This document shows, one piece after another, positions 45,601-53,500 of a DNA stretch of 64,000 bases. The stretch spans positions 1 to 64,000 of the forward strand of contig CANIWM010000005.1 in the NCBI GenBank assembly GCA_947471505.1, in the 5' to 3' direction. A model generated the notes under the pieces. That model did no database searches and was not told where the DNA came from. It worked only from the letters and a program-made list of their open reading frames with translations. The DNA is from Chthoniobacteraceae bacterium (GTDB lineage: Bacteria; Verrucomicrobiota; Verrucomicrobiia; Chthoniobacterales; Chthoniobacteraceae). The translations under genes were made by a program, and so were the position numbers. How positions within the stretch are numbered: the first letter of the stretch is position 1; every line of letters begins with the position of its first letter.

Positions 45601-47368
45601 GCGGGTTCGCCGGGCTGCCGGTATCCGTGTAGAGCACCGCCGGAACGGGCACGGTGAACTTCCACCCCGTGTTGATGGCGATTCCCTCGTAGCTGTTGCC
45701 TGAAGTATCCTTCACCGCGCCAGCGGGGATCAGCACGTAATAAGTTTGGTTCGTCGAGAGACTATTGGTCGGGTTGATGACCAATTGTCCGGTGCTGAAC
45801 GTCAGGCGGGAGGATGAGGCCACGTTGAATGATTCCACCACGTTGTCATTGCTGAACCTTCGCAGCTCAATGCTGCCGGTGCCCGCGACGACCGTTTCGT
45901 CAAAGGTCGCCACGAGGTCGGCGGCGGCCAACACGTTCGCAACATTGTTGACCGGCACGGTGCTGCGCAAAGTTGGCGGCGTCGTGTCGCCCGCGGCGGT
46001 GATCACATAGTCCAGATAGTTTCCGCTGACCTGCAATGCGCCAGTCTGATTCCAGGCGAGCGTGGGCACCGTGCCGAGCGTGAAGCCGCTGGCATTCGCC
46101 GGGCCGCTGCCATATTGAACCAAATGGAAGGTGCCATTGAACCCCAGCCCCGTCGGCAGGTTAATCGTCACCGCCCCCGCTCCGCCGCCGACAGTCAGGG
46201 CATTGTTCACCTTGATGGCAGCCGCGCTGGTGTAGGCAGACAGGGTTCCCACATTGACCATCGCCGTGCCGCTGAACGTGAGGCTGGAAACGGTGAGGTT
46301 ACTGGCACCCGGCGTCACCGAGCCGCCGGCGTTTACGGTGACGGCCGCATTCACCGTCCCGTCTCCGGCCAGAGTCGCTCCGTTGCTGACCGTGGTCGGG
46401 CTGGCGATGGTGCCGTCCACTTGCAAAGTGCCAGCGCTCACCGTGGTGCTGCCGGTATAGGTATTTGCTCCGCCGAGAGCGAGCGTGCCGCCACCCGTCT
46501 TGACCAGCGAACCGCCCCCGCTCAACACACCGTTGTAAGTGGTGGAGCTGTTATTGCCGCCCACGGTCAAAGCGATAGGAGTGCTGGCGTCGTTCAGCAG
46601 CGCGAGGTTCGAGCCCGTGCCTGCGCTGCTGGCGGCCAGCCCGCCAAAGGTGAATGCGTTTGCAGTAACGCCGCTGTCAAAGATCACAGCGGCATCCGCG
46701 CTCAGGGTCACGGTGCTGTTTTGCAACGCGAGTCGATTGTTGAGGTTCACGCGGGCACCTCCCGTGGCGCCGGCGCTGAAACTGGTGGTGCCGCTAAAGG
46801 TGTTGGCACTACCCAGATTGATAGTGCCGGTTCCGGAGGTATCCGGGCCGGCGAGGACGAGATTTCTGCCGACTGGCCCTGCAATCACAGCATTCACGGT
46901 CAAGGTTCTACCGGTGGTGTCGTTGGCGGCCGCCAGAAACGTATTGGCTCCGGTAATGCCCAACGTGAGCGTGTAGGGGCCGCTGCCACCCGCGATGACG
47001 ACGGAGGTTCCACCGGATTTCTGAACGATCCCTCCGAGGATGATGTTCGCGCCGAGCGTGAGGGTTTGCGACGCGCCGTTGATGTCGGCCACGTTGCTGC
47101 CGTTCACCCACGCCACATGAGCCAGACCGCTGCCTTGATCCCAGTTCTCCAAAGTGGTGTTCCAAGTGCCACTGACGCCGTCGCTGTTACCATCACCGTT
47201 GGCCACGATGTCCACGCTCCCGCCATCCCAATACCTCGTCGCGGCTTGCGCAGGGACGGACGCAAGCGCAAGCAGCCCCGACAGCGCGCCGATTTTCACG
47301 CATGTGAAAAATCCCGCAGTGAGTAAGCGGAGGCAGTTGATATGTTGGCGCATGGCGCTTGGTGTCAT
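42674..47368 (-). CDS. Giant secreted autotransporter-associated beta-strand repeat protein
   Basis: A 1564-residue protein starting at ATG 47368 (a second ATG at 47353 is possible); the frame upstream passes through an inverted repeat and is not coding. Signal peptide: ALSGLLALASVPAQA. The body has many passenger-type repeats of the form LTKTGTGTLTLSGVNTFTGT followed by T(V/I)(V/S)..GTL, typical of beta-helical adhesins. Around residues 450-560 is an SbsA/Ig-like domain (DTTPPTLRSTVPVNN). A region near 600-830 with DFTRWFQTDGNTHVLRVFVDDE looks like a separate lectin/sandwich domain. No C-terminal beta-barrel is present; the end matches the Verrucomicrobia tail (DADNDGIRNLVEYAISG, then NFLRLQV). 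Confidence 0.88.
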   Translation of the reverse strand: MTPSAMRQHINCLRLLTAGFFTCVKIGALSGLLALASVPAQAATRYWDGGSVDIVANGDGNSDGVSGTWNTTLENWDQGSGLAHVAWVNGSNVADINGASQTLTLGANIILGGIVQKSGGTSVVIAGGSGPYTLTLGITGANTFLAAANDTTGRTLTVNAVIAGPVGRNLVLAGPDTSGTGTINLGSANTFSGTTSFSAGATGGARVNLNNRLALQNSTVTLSADAAVIFDSGVTANAFTFGGLAASSAGTGSNLALLNDASTPIALTVGGNNSSTTYNGVLSGGGSLVKTGGGTLALGGANTYTGSTTVSAGTLQVDGTIASPTTVSNGATLAGDGTVNAAVTVNAGGSVTPGASNLTVSSLTFSGTAMVNVGTLSAYTSAAAIKVNNALTVGGGAGAVTINLPTGLGFNGTFHLVQYGSGPANASGFTLGTVPTLAWNQTGALQVSGNYLDYVITAAGDTTPPTLRSTVPVNNVANVLAAADLVATFDETVVAGTGSIELRRFSNDNVVESFNVASSSRLTFSTGQLVINPTNSLSTNQTYYVLIPAGAVKDTSGNSYEGIAINTGWKFTVPVPAVLYTDTGSPANPLWSAILPTLNVDAPDPGPVNGSVINVNNAAVEVGLYGNRPISVPDRRIHVACNTSTTNVADFTRWFQTDGNTHVLRVFVDDENTATTRAGTSSHTEAFMGGGWQYTDYTTYEWTAHYTIARLQQGYCCFQLKNTDNDWAVQLSMGGDGSLTVNNRTGTDVVVTNPDGSAKDFDGGGFDVRVLDDGLNYKLWIDGVLYASSSYSRPTGTTTFRWGMYFGANNLNPPADFNIVLVSGAQVQSWPGTLAATTTTITKANNATNLDAGGSWVGGVDPGIYKQAVWNSTVTAANTATLASDQDWAGIKIVNPGGTVTINGTATLGLDDSGVDMTTATQNLTVNCPVQLVVPSNWSVATGRTATFNGKISGYPGLTLNGAGTVALEAANTFSGDTTVSAGTLVANDNSALGTGRLILNGGSLSNTASCTLANDVSLSANAAVSVGASQTLTVNGSIAGTGSLTKTGTGTLTLSGVNTFTGTTIVSTGALAIDNTSALLTTFGVTLAGGTVLQPNLDGVVIDAPITVASSGTTATISAPTNNPGGGVVSTLTLDSVLAGSGNVTFLSSVAQNALSTVYLGAQSTYTGSTLLNTTASTDGTTTAGENQIIVKLGIQNALPTTTVLTIDGGNGGGTGRFAELNLNGFNQQLAGLTNIVRSGAKAALRIQRVVNSDISAAATLTINNSGNYTFSGNLGGSASGSVAASAMPGTTNGNNFGLTKSGAGTFTLSGANTYTGDTTVNGGTLALGASNVISSTSDIIIGNATLNAATFTDNLGPLDITSSAKINLGAGAALAFANSSAIDWTGGTLSITGTFVSGTSLRFGTTSSGLTPTQLALISAPGFHSFALNASGYLTASTITTFSTWITGTFAGGIVPVDKRGPNDDADNDGIRNLVEYAISGQDPTVPNPSVGTLSGNTLSFTKRVGTSGLTYAIQDSTDLGITDVWAEVTGGSYVNNATTIFYTFTPGTPARNFLRLQVQSN

Positions 47369-47450
47369 TCGTCGCTTGAAGTGAGTCGGACGCTGTATTC
47401 GCACAAAAAAGTCCGTCCGTCCGATCTTTTTCCGGACTGCGGGAACCGAG

Positions 47451-47613
47451 GGGTTTGATTGAAAGCGGAAAGTAGCTCGCGAGTCCCTTCGCGGCGAAAA
47501 ACCAAACGGCGAAGCCGCACGAGACAGAAGTGTCGCTTCGCGAGTAGTGTGGTGCCGCGAAGGGACTCGCGAGCTACTTTGCGCCTTGCACAATTCCACT
47601 TTTGATCAAACCC
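47451..47613. repeat. 163-bp nested inverted repeat (MITE-like or giant hairpin)
   Basis: A perfect 27-bp inverted repeat (47469-47495 with 47554-47580; both contain the word AGCTCGCGAGTCCCTTCGCG or its complement) is flanked by an outer 18-bp arm pair (47451-47468 with 47596-47613, 15 of 18 matching, GGGTTTGAT/ATCAAACCC). The right side has about 15 extra bases between inner and outer arms. The centre also holds GCGAAGC/GCTTCGC-type words. It lies between the sulfatase stop and the start of the beta-strand-repeat gene, and has no coding content. Confidence 0.8.
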
Positions 47614-47632
47614 GGACCCGCGCATTTCAGAC

Positions 47633-49210
47633 TCAATCTTTCTCCGGCTTCTCGCCAACCGCTCCGCTCAAAAACTTCCGCCATTTGACTTCGACATCAT
47701 TGGCCTGCTTAGGACCGGGCGTGATGCGTCCGTCGTTGACGAGCTTCTCCATTGTGGCGGTGAGTTCGGCGACGAGTTCGGGCTTTTCGGCCCAGAGGTT
47801 TTTCGTTTCACCGAGGTCGGTGGAGAGGTCATAGAGCTGACCGGTCGGGAGCCTTCCACCTTTTGCCCCGAAGCCGCCGCCGCCTTGGCCGAAGATGATT
47901 TTCCACGCGCCCTTGCGCAGCGCGGGCAAGCCGCTGGAGGCGTGGCTGATGGCGTATTCGCGGACCGCCTGCGTGCCACCTTTGAGCAGCGGGACCAAGC
48001 TCACGCTGTCCTCGGCGGCGTTGCCGGGAAGCTTGGCGTCGAGTGTCTCGGCGAGCGTGGCGATCACGTCGCTCTGCTGAACGAGCGCGTCGCAGCGGGC
48101 GTCCGCTTTGACCACGCCGGGCCAGCGCACGATGAACGGAACACGGTGCCCGCCTTCCCACGCATCGGCTTTGTAACCGCGCAGAGGGCCGCTGGGAAAA
48201 TGGCCTTTCGCCTCCAACTCCGCCGCGCCGATGTAGGGCGCGCAGCCGTTGTCGCTGGTGAAAAAGACGAGCGTCTTGTCCGCAGCGCCGCTCTTTTCCA
48301 GCGCATCCAAAACGCGTCCCACGACGGCATCCGTCTGCATCACGAAATCCGCATAATCATTCAGCCCGCTCTTGCCGTGCCATCCTTCCGCGAGGGCGAT
48401 GGGCGTGTGCGGTGCGGTGAGCGGGAGGTAGAGAAAGAACGGCTCGGGCTGCTTCGCGGACCGCTCGATGAACGCACTCGCGCGGTCGGCCAGCGCGGGC
48501 AGGATGCCTTCGAGCTGCCAGCCGGCGAGCGCAGGGCCTTCCTTGCTTGCCTGTTGTTTCCCGAGCTTCGACGCAGGCAGGAATTCGGACGGGATACCGA
48601 CCGTACGGTCGTTCTCGATGAAACAAAACGGCGGCCAGTTTGGCACGTCGGTGCCGAAGTATTCGTCGAAGCCACGCGTCACGGGACCGCCGCCGACGGG
48701 CTTTGCAAAATACTCCCGCCACGCCGTGCGATGCGCTTCCGTTGCTTCGCCGGCATTCGCGCCGCGCCCGCCGCTGAAGAGTGGCTTCTGCGACGGCGCG
48801 ACATTCCAATCCCAGCCGAGATGCCACTTCCCCACGATGCCCGTGCGATAGCCGTTCTGCTTCAGCAAGCTCGCAATCGTGACCCGGTCCGCTGCGATGA
48901 GCGGCTTTTCGAGATAGCCCACGATGCCGCTCTGCAAGCGCGACCGCCAATGATAGCGCCCCGTGAGCAACGCGTAGCGCGAAGGCGAACACACGCCGCT
49001 CGAAGTGTGCGCATCGGTGAACCTCATGCCCTGCGCCGCGAGCTTGTCGATATTCGGCGTCGGGATTTTTCCGCGCTCCGGATTGTAGCAATGCACGTCG
49101 CCGTAGCCGAGGTCGTCGGCAAGGATGATGAGGACGTTCGGTTTGGATGCCGCGCGAGCGGGAAATGCGAGCGCGCAAGCCACGGTGACGAGAAGAATAA
49201 GTGCCTTCAT
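47633..49210 (-). CDS. Secreted arylsulfatase
   Basis: A 525-residue sulfatase with signal peptide (MKALILLVTVACALAFPARA). The N-terminal metal site is NVLIILADDLGYGD, and the signature CSPSR follows at 74-78 in SSGVCSPSRYALLTGRYHW with C74 the formylglycine precursor. Further blocks are GIVGKWHLGW, APHTPIALAEGW and FFTSDNGCAPYIG. This is the common arylsulfatase A-like subfamily, different from the iduronate-type enzyme at 908. It needs a formylglycine-generating enzyme that is not in the window. It lies 54 bp downstream of the PhoD-like gene on the same strand. Natural substrate unknown; probably sulfated polysaccharide. Confidence 0.95.
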   Translation of the reverse strand: MKALILLVTVACALAFPARAASKPNVLIILADDLGYGDVHCYNPERGKIPTPNIDKLAAQGMRFTDAHTSSGVCSPSRYALLTGRYHWRSRLQSGIVGYLEKPLIAADRVTIASLLKQNGYRTGIVGKWHLGWDWNVAPSQKPLFSGGRGANAGEATEAHRTAWREYFAKPVGGGPVTRGFDEYFGTDVPNWPPFCFIENDRTVGIPSEFLPASKLGKQQASKEGPALAGWQLEGILPALADRASAFIERSAKQPEPFFLYLPLTAPHTPIALAEGWHGKSGLNDYADFVMQTDAVVGRVLDALEKSGAADKTLVFFTSDNGCAPYIGAAELEAKGHFPSGPLRGYKADAWEGGHRVPFIVRWPGVVKADARCDALVQQSDVIATLAETLDAKLPGNAAEDSVSLVPLLKGGTQAVREYAISHASSGLPALRKGAWKIIFGQGGGGFGAKGGRLPTGQLYDLSTDLGETKNLWAEKPELVAELTATMEKLVNDGRITPGPKQANDVEVKWRKFLSGAVGEKPEKD

Positions 49211-49264
49211 AATGAAATCGCTTCGGATGGTGCGGTGTTCTCCGCGTGCTTCACAGCGATTGTT

Positions 49265-50416
49265 TCACTTCGACCGGATCTCCGAGAAAGGGATGTCGCG
49301 GGAAAGGACGACCTCGCCCTCCAAACCGCATACTTCCATGCGAAGCGACGGACTCGGGCCGTCCCATTTTATCCGAAGCAGGCCGAAGTTGGACTTCGTG
49401 TATGGACTTTCGTGGAGGCGGTAACGATTGATCTGCGGCTTCTTCGGAACAGCCGGTTTGGCGTCGGGAGCGGTAGGTTGAGGCTTCTGCGGGGCGACCA
49501 GATTCAGCCCGCTGGTAGTCATGTCGTAAAGCGGGTAAGGAACACCGTCGGCGGGGGCCAGCGAGGAGAGTTCGGCGAGGTGACGGTCGCCGCTGATGAC
49601 GACCACATTCTGGGCCTCGGTGCGACGCAGCAGCTCAAACAAACGGGCGCGTTCATTCGGGAAGTTCGCCCACTTTTCAGAACCATGGTCGGCCGCGATC
49701 ACCTGAATGCTGGAAACCACCACACGAAGTTCCGCCGGCTCGCGCAGGCGACGCTCGAGCCACGCCCACTGCGCCTCGCCGAGCACGGTCGCACCGGGAT
49801 CGTTGTTCGGGATTGTGACTTTGGGGCTCGCCGGATCTTTTTTCAGCGGCGAGCGAAAAGCCCGCGTATCCAAAAGGATGAGCTGAACCCGTTTGCCCTC
49901 CGGCCCAAGCGTCACGCAGTCGTAAACGCCCGGCGTCGCACGCAGGGGCGAAGCCGCCGGCACTTTGAAAAAATCGCAGAACTCCTTTTGTGCAGCAGCC
50001 GCACCGGGGAACCCGGCCCCGCCGTCATTAATACCGTAGTCATGGTCGTCCCAAGTCGCAAACAGCGGCGTGGCCTCACGAAGGTTCGCAAAACCCGGAT
50101 TCGCTCCGAGCAAGTCGTATTTCTTGCGCAACACCAACGGATCGGCGGAATCGCCGTAGATGTTATCGCCGCAGAGGACAAATGCATCGCAGTGGGCGGC
50201 ATGGATCGTGTCCCAAATCGGCAAAGGACGATCCTCATGCGCACAAGACCCAAAACCGATCGTAGTGATGGTCAACTCAGGCCGGGCCGACACGCGGTCC
50301 GCAACGACCGCCGGAAGCGACTCCGGCTTGGCTGGGCTGAGTGCGATTTCATCAGCCTGCATACTTGCCGACAGGTGCAGAGATAGCGCGCAAAGGCGAG
50401 CAAGTGTGTGTTTCAT
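49265..50416 (-). CDS. PhoD-like alkaline phosphatase/metallophosphatase
   Basis: About 383 residues with a short signal peptide (MKHTLARLCALSLHLSAS). Four metallophosphatase blocks of the PhoD type are present: GFGSCAHEDRP, VLCGDNIYGDSADP, TWDDHDYGINDG and VVISGDRHLAELS. These bind Fe/Ca in PhoD alkaline phosphatases, which hydrolyse phosphate mono- or diesters outside the cell. The C-terminal FLY/PF-type strand region (SSLAPADGVPYPLYDMTTSG) is conserved. The second ATG (50416) is preferred over 50425 for the signal peptide. It is upstream of the sulfatase in a probable two-gene unit. Confidence 0.9.
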   Translation of the reverse strand: MKHTLARLCALSLHLSASMQADEIALSPAKPESLPAVVADRVSARPELTITTIGFGSCAHEDRPLPIWDTIHAAHCDAFVLCGDNIYGDSADPLVLRKKYDLLGANPGFANLREATPLFATWDDHDYGINDGGAGFPGAAAAQKEFCDFFKVPAASPLRATPGVYDCVTLGPEGKRVQLILLDTRAFRSPLKKDPASPKVTIPNNDPGATVLGEAQWAWLERRLREPAELRVVVSSIQVIAADHGSEKWANFPNERARLFELLRRTEAQNVVVISGDRHLAELSSLAPADGVPYPLYDMTTSGLNLVAPQKPQPTAPDAKPAVPKKPQINRYRLHESPYTKSNFGLLRIKWDGPSPSLRMEVCGLEGEVVLSRDIPFSEIRSK

Positions 50417-50587
50417 CGGACGCATGACGGTTTGTCGATGACGCCCCCATGCGAGACAAGACTTCGTTTGAGAATGTGCGGGGCATAACGCACTTCCCCG
50501 CCCACCGTGTCTTTACGGGTTCATCGCAGCGAACGACTTAGTTTGAACGAAGAGACACGATGGAAATGGAGGCTTTTGTTTCTACCC

Positions 50588-53500
50588 CTACTGCGTAATC
50601 ACCGGAATGGTCACGCGGTAGAATCCGCGCGGCTGGGCGAGGCGGGCGGCGTCGAGCTCGGTGAAGGTGGCGGTGCTGCCGTCGCTGGTGACGCTGCCGA
50701 TGTCGGTCCAGGTGCCGGTGGTGAGGTCGGATAGGTATTGCAGCGTGTAGGTGGTGCCGGGGGTCGCGCGGAAGTCGAGCTGGATGAGGCTGTTGTCGCC
50801 GGTGCGCGTGAAGCTGGAGATGGCGAGGGCTTCGGTGGCGTTGTTCTTTACGACGAACTGCCCCATGAGCCCTTCGTCTTCGTGGTTCGAGAAGTGGCAG
50901 TGATACATGAAGGGGTTGGTCTCGCTGGCAAATCCATCGAACTTTGCGATGAAGCTGACGGTTTGGTTTTGGCCGATGAAGAGGACGTCCTTCCAGCCTT
51001 CCTCGTAGGTCTTGATGCCGGTGTTGTTGCCGCCGGTGCGCGAGATGAGGTGGAACTGGATGTCGTGGATGTGGAACGAGTGGCTGAAGCCGGAGGTGTT
51101 GGTGATGTTCCAGCGCTCGACGGCGTTGAGGTTGAGGTTCTGATTGATGACGCTCGACGAGTAGCTGAGGTTGTCGAAGTTGAACGGCGCGCCGCCGGGG
51201 AAGCCGTTGGTGATGGTGACGGTGCGGGTGTTGGTCACGTCGGCGAGGCCGTAGAATGTATTGGTGGTGAGCGTGGCGGGGCGTGTGGTGACGGCGTTGG
51301 CGGTCGCGGCGCCGACGTTGATGTGGAGGATGTTGAACGTGGTGTTGTTCAGCAAGCTGCCGAACTGTCCGGCGGTCGCAGCTTCGCCGCCGGGGAAGTC
51401 GTTTGCCTGGCCGGTGTTGAACGCTTGCAAGTCGAGCGACGAGCCGACGGTCGCGCCGGTGAGATCGACGAGAATCTCCGCGCGTTCGCCAACTGCGAGG
51501 ACGAGGCGGGTCAAGGCGACGGGCGCATTGACGAGGCCGCCGTCGGTGGCGATTTGGTAGAAGGTGCGTCCGTCGCTAAAGCCGAGGTTGTAGCTGCGCT
51601 CGATCTCGGCGTTGAGGATGCGGAGGCGGACGTATTGCTTGGGCAGTGTGACCTGCGGGCTGAGCGTTCCGTTTACGAGCATGTAGTCGCCGTATGCGCT
51701 GGCCGTGACGCCTGCGAGGCCGCTGACGAATTGATTCGCGGCCCAGCGGCGGCTGGTGAGCGCGAGCGGGAAGTCATCGACGCCGTAGGTGCGCGGGAGG
51801 CCGAGTGCTGCCTCCTGCGGGTCGCGGATGATGATCATGCCGCCGCCGCCTTTGATGAGTTGGTCCTGAGTGTGTTCGTGGAGATGCGGGTGGTACCAGT
51901 AGGTGCCGGCGTTGTTGTCCACTTTGAACTGCGGACGCCACGTGGTTCCGGCGGGGATGACCTGGTGCGGCCCGCCGTCCATGATGGCGGGGATGTGGAA
52001 GCCGTGCCAGTGCGTGGTGGTGGATTCGGTGAGGTTGTTGGCGACGTTGAGCTGCACCCAGTCCCCTTTGTTCATGATGAGCGTGGGGCCCCACATGAGC
52101 ATGTTGTTGTAGCAGACGGTGGTGGTGTCGGCGGTGTTTTGGAAGGCGGTATTGCCGAAGCGCTTTGCGGAGTTGTGGAGGTTCAGATTGAACGTCGTGC
52201 CGGTCATCACTTCGGGGACGATGAGCGGATTGTAGGTCTGCGTGGCGGTAAGCGTGACGTTCACCGGTGCTGTGGTGGTGACGTTTCCAGCGGCGTCGTA
52301 GGCGACTGCGGTGATGCCGTTCGTGCCGTAGCCGAGCGGGATGGTGATGCTCCAGTTTGCGAAGCCGTTCGCGGTGGTCGCGGTGACGCCGTTGACGGTG
52401 ACATTGCTCACGCCGGAAAGAGCATCGCTGCTCGTGCCGCTGACGGTGAACGTCGCGGTGGCCGTGGAAAGCGCGGACGCTGGCGAGGTGATCGCGACCA
52501 CCGGCGCGACGCTGTCCTGCGTGGACGAGACGACGTTGCTCGCGGCCGAGGAGCCGATGGCGTTTGTAGCCACGACGCGGTAGTAGTAGGTCACGCCGCT
52601 CGCGAGGTTCGTGAATGTGGCGCTCGGGCTGGTGACAGTCTGCGAAACGACGCTCGTCGTGAAGGCGGCGTTGGTGGCGATTTGGATCGTGTAGCTCGTC
52701 GCACCGCTGACTGCGGGCCACGTGATGGTCTTCGATGCGCCTTGGCTGAACAGCGGGAGCGCAGCAAGCACCGGCGCGGATGGCGCGGTGTTGGAACCGA
52801 CCGCGAGGCTCACAGCGCGCGTGGTGTTTCCGGTTCCGTTGGTGCTGTTCGTAAATGTGATCGTGTCACTGTAGCTGCCGACGGCGAGCGAGTTCGCGGT
52901 GGTGTTGATGCTCGCGGTGACGGTCGTATTTGCGCCCGCTGCGAGTGTGCCGCTCGCGCTGGAAAGCGTGACCCACGCGGCGGTCTTCGCGGCGGTCCAG
53001 TTCATTGAGGCGTTGCCGGTGTTGGAGATCGTGTAAGCCACGCTCGCCGGTGTGAATGGTCCGCCGATTGTGCCGATGGAAGTGAGGCCTGTGGCCGGAG
53101 TGACCGCGAGGACCGGTGCCGCCGCGACGACGGTGTATGAATTATTCGCGCTCGTCGTGGTGACGGATGCGCTGTCGGTCGCAGCGATGGTATAATTCAC
53201 TGTGGTGCCCACGGCCTGCGCTGGAATCGCGCTGTATCCATAGACGCCGTCGCCCGCTGCGCCGTCGCCGTTGAGCCCGTTGTCGAGCATGTTCACGGTG
53301 ACTGGCGCGCTTGCGCTGGTCGTCACGACTTTGATATCATCAACCCGGAAGGTGCCCGTACCGCCCATGCCGCCGCCGGCAAACTGGAAGCGCATCCGCA
53401 GCGTGTTCACACGCTCGCCCGCCGTGAGATCATAGTGAAACAGAAAGTGCGTCGCGTGAGTGATGTTGTTTTCGGTGATGCGTGTCGTCCATGTCGTGCC

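Noticed and set aside
47369-47599. N-terminal extension of the giant beta-strand-repeat protein
   Set aside because: It would be translated from both arms of an inverted repeat, and the signal peptide begins only after 47368.
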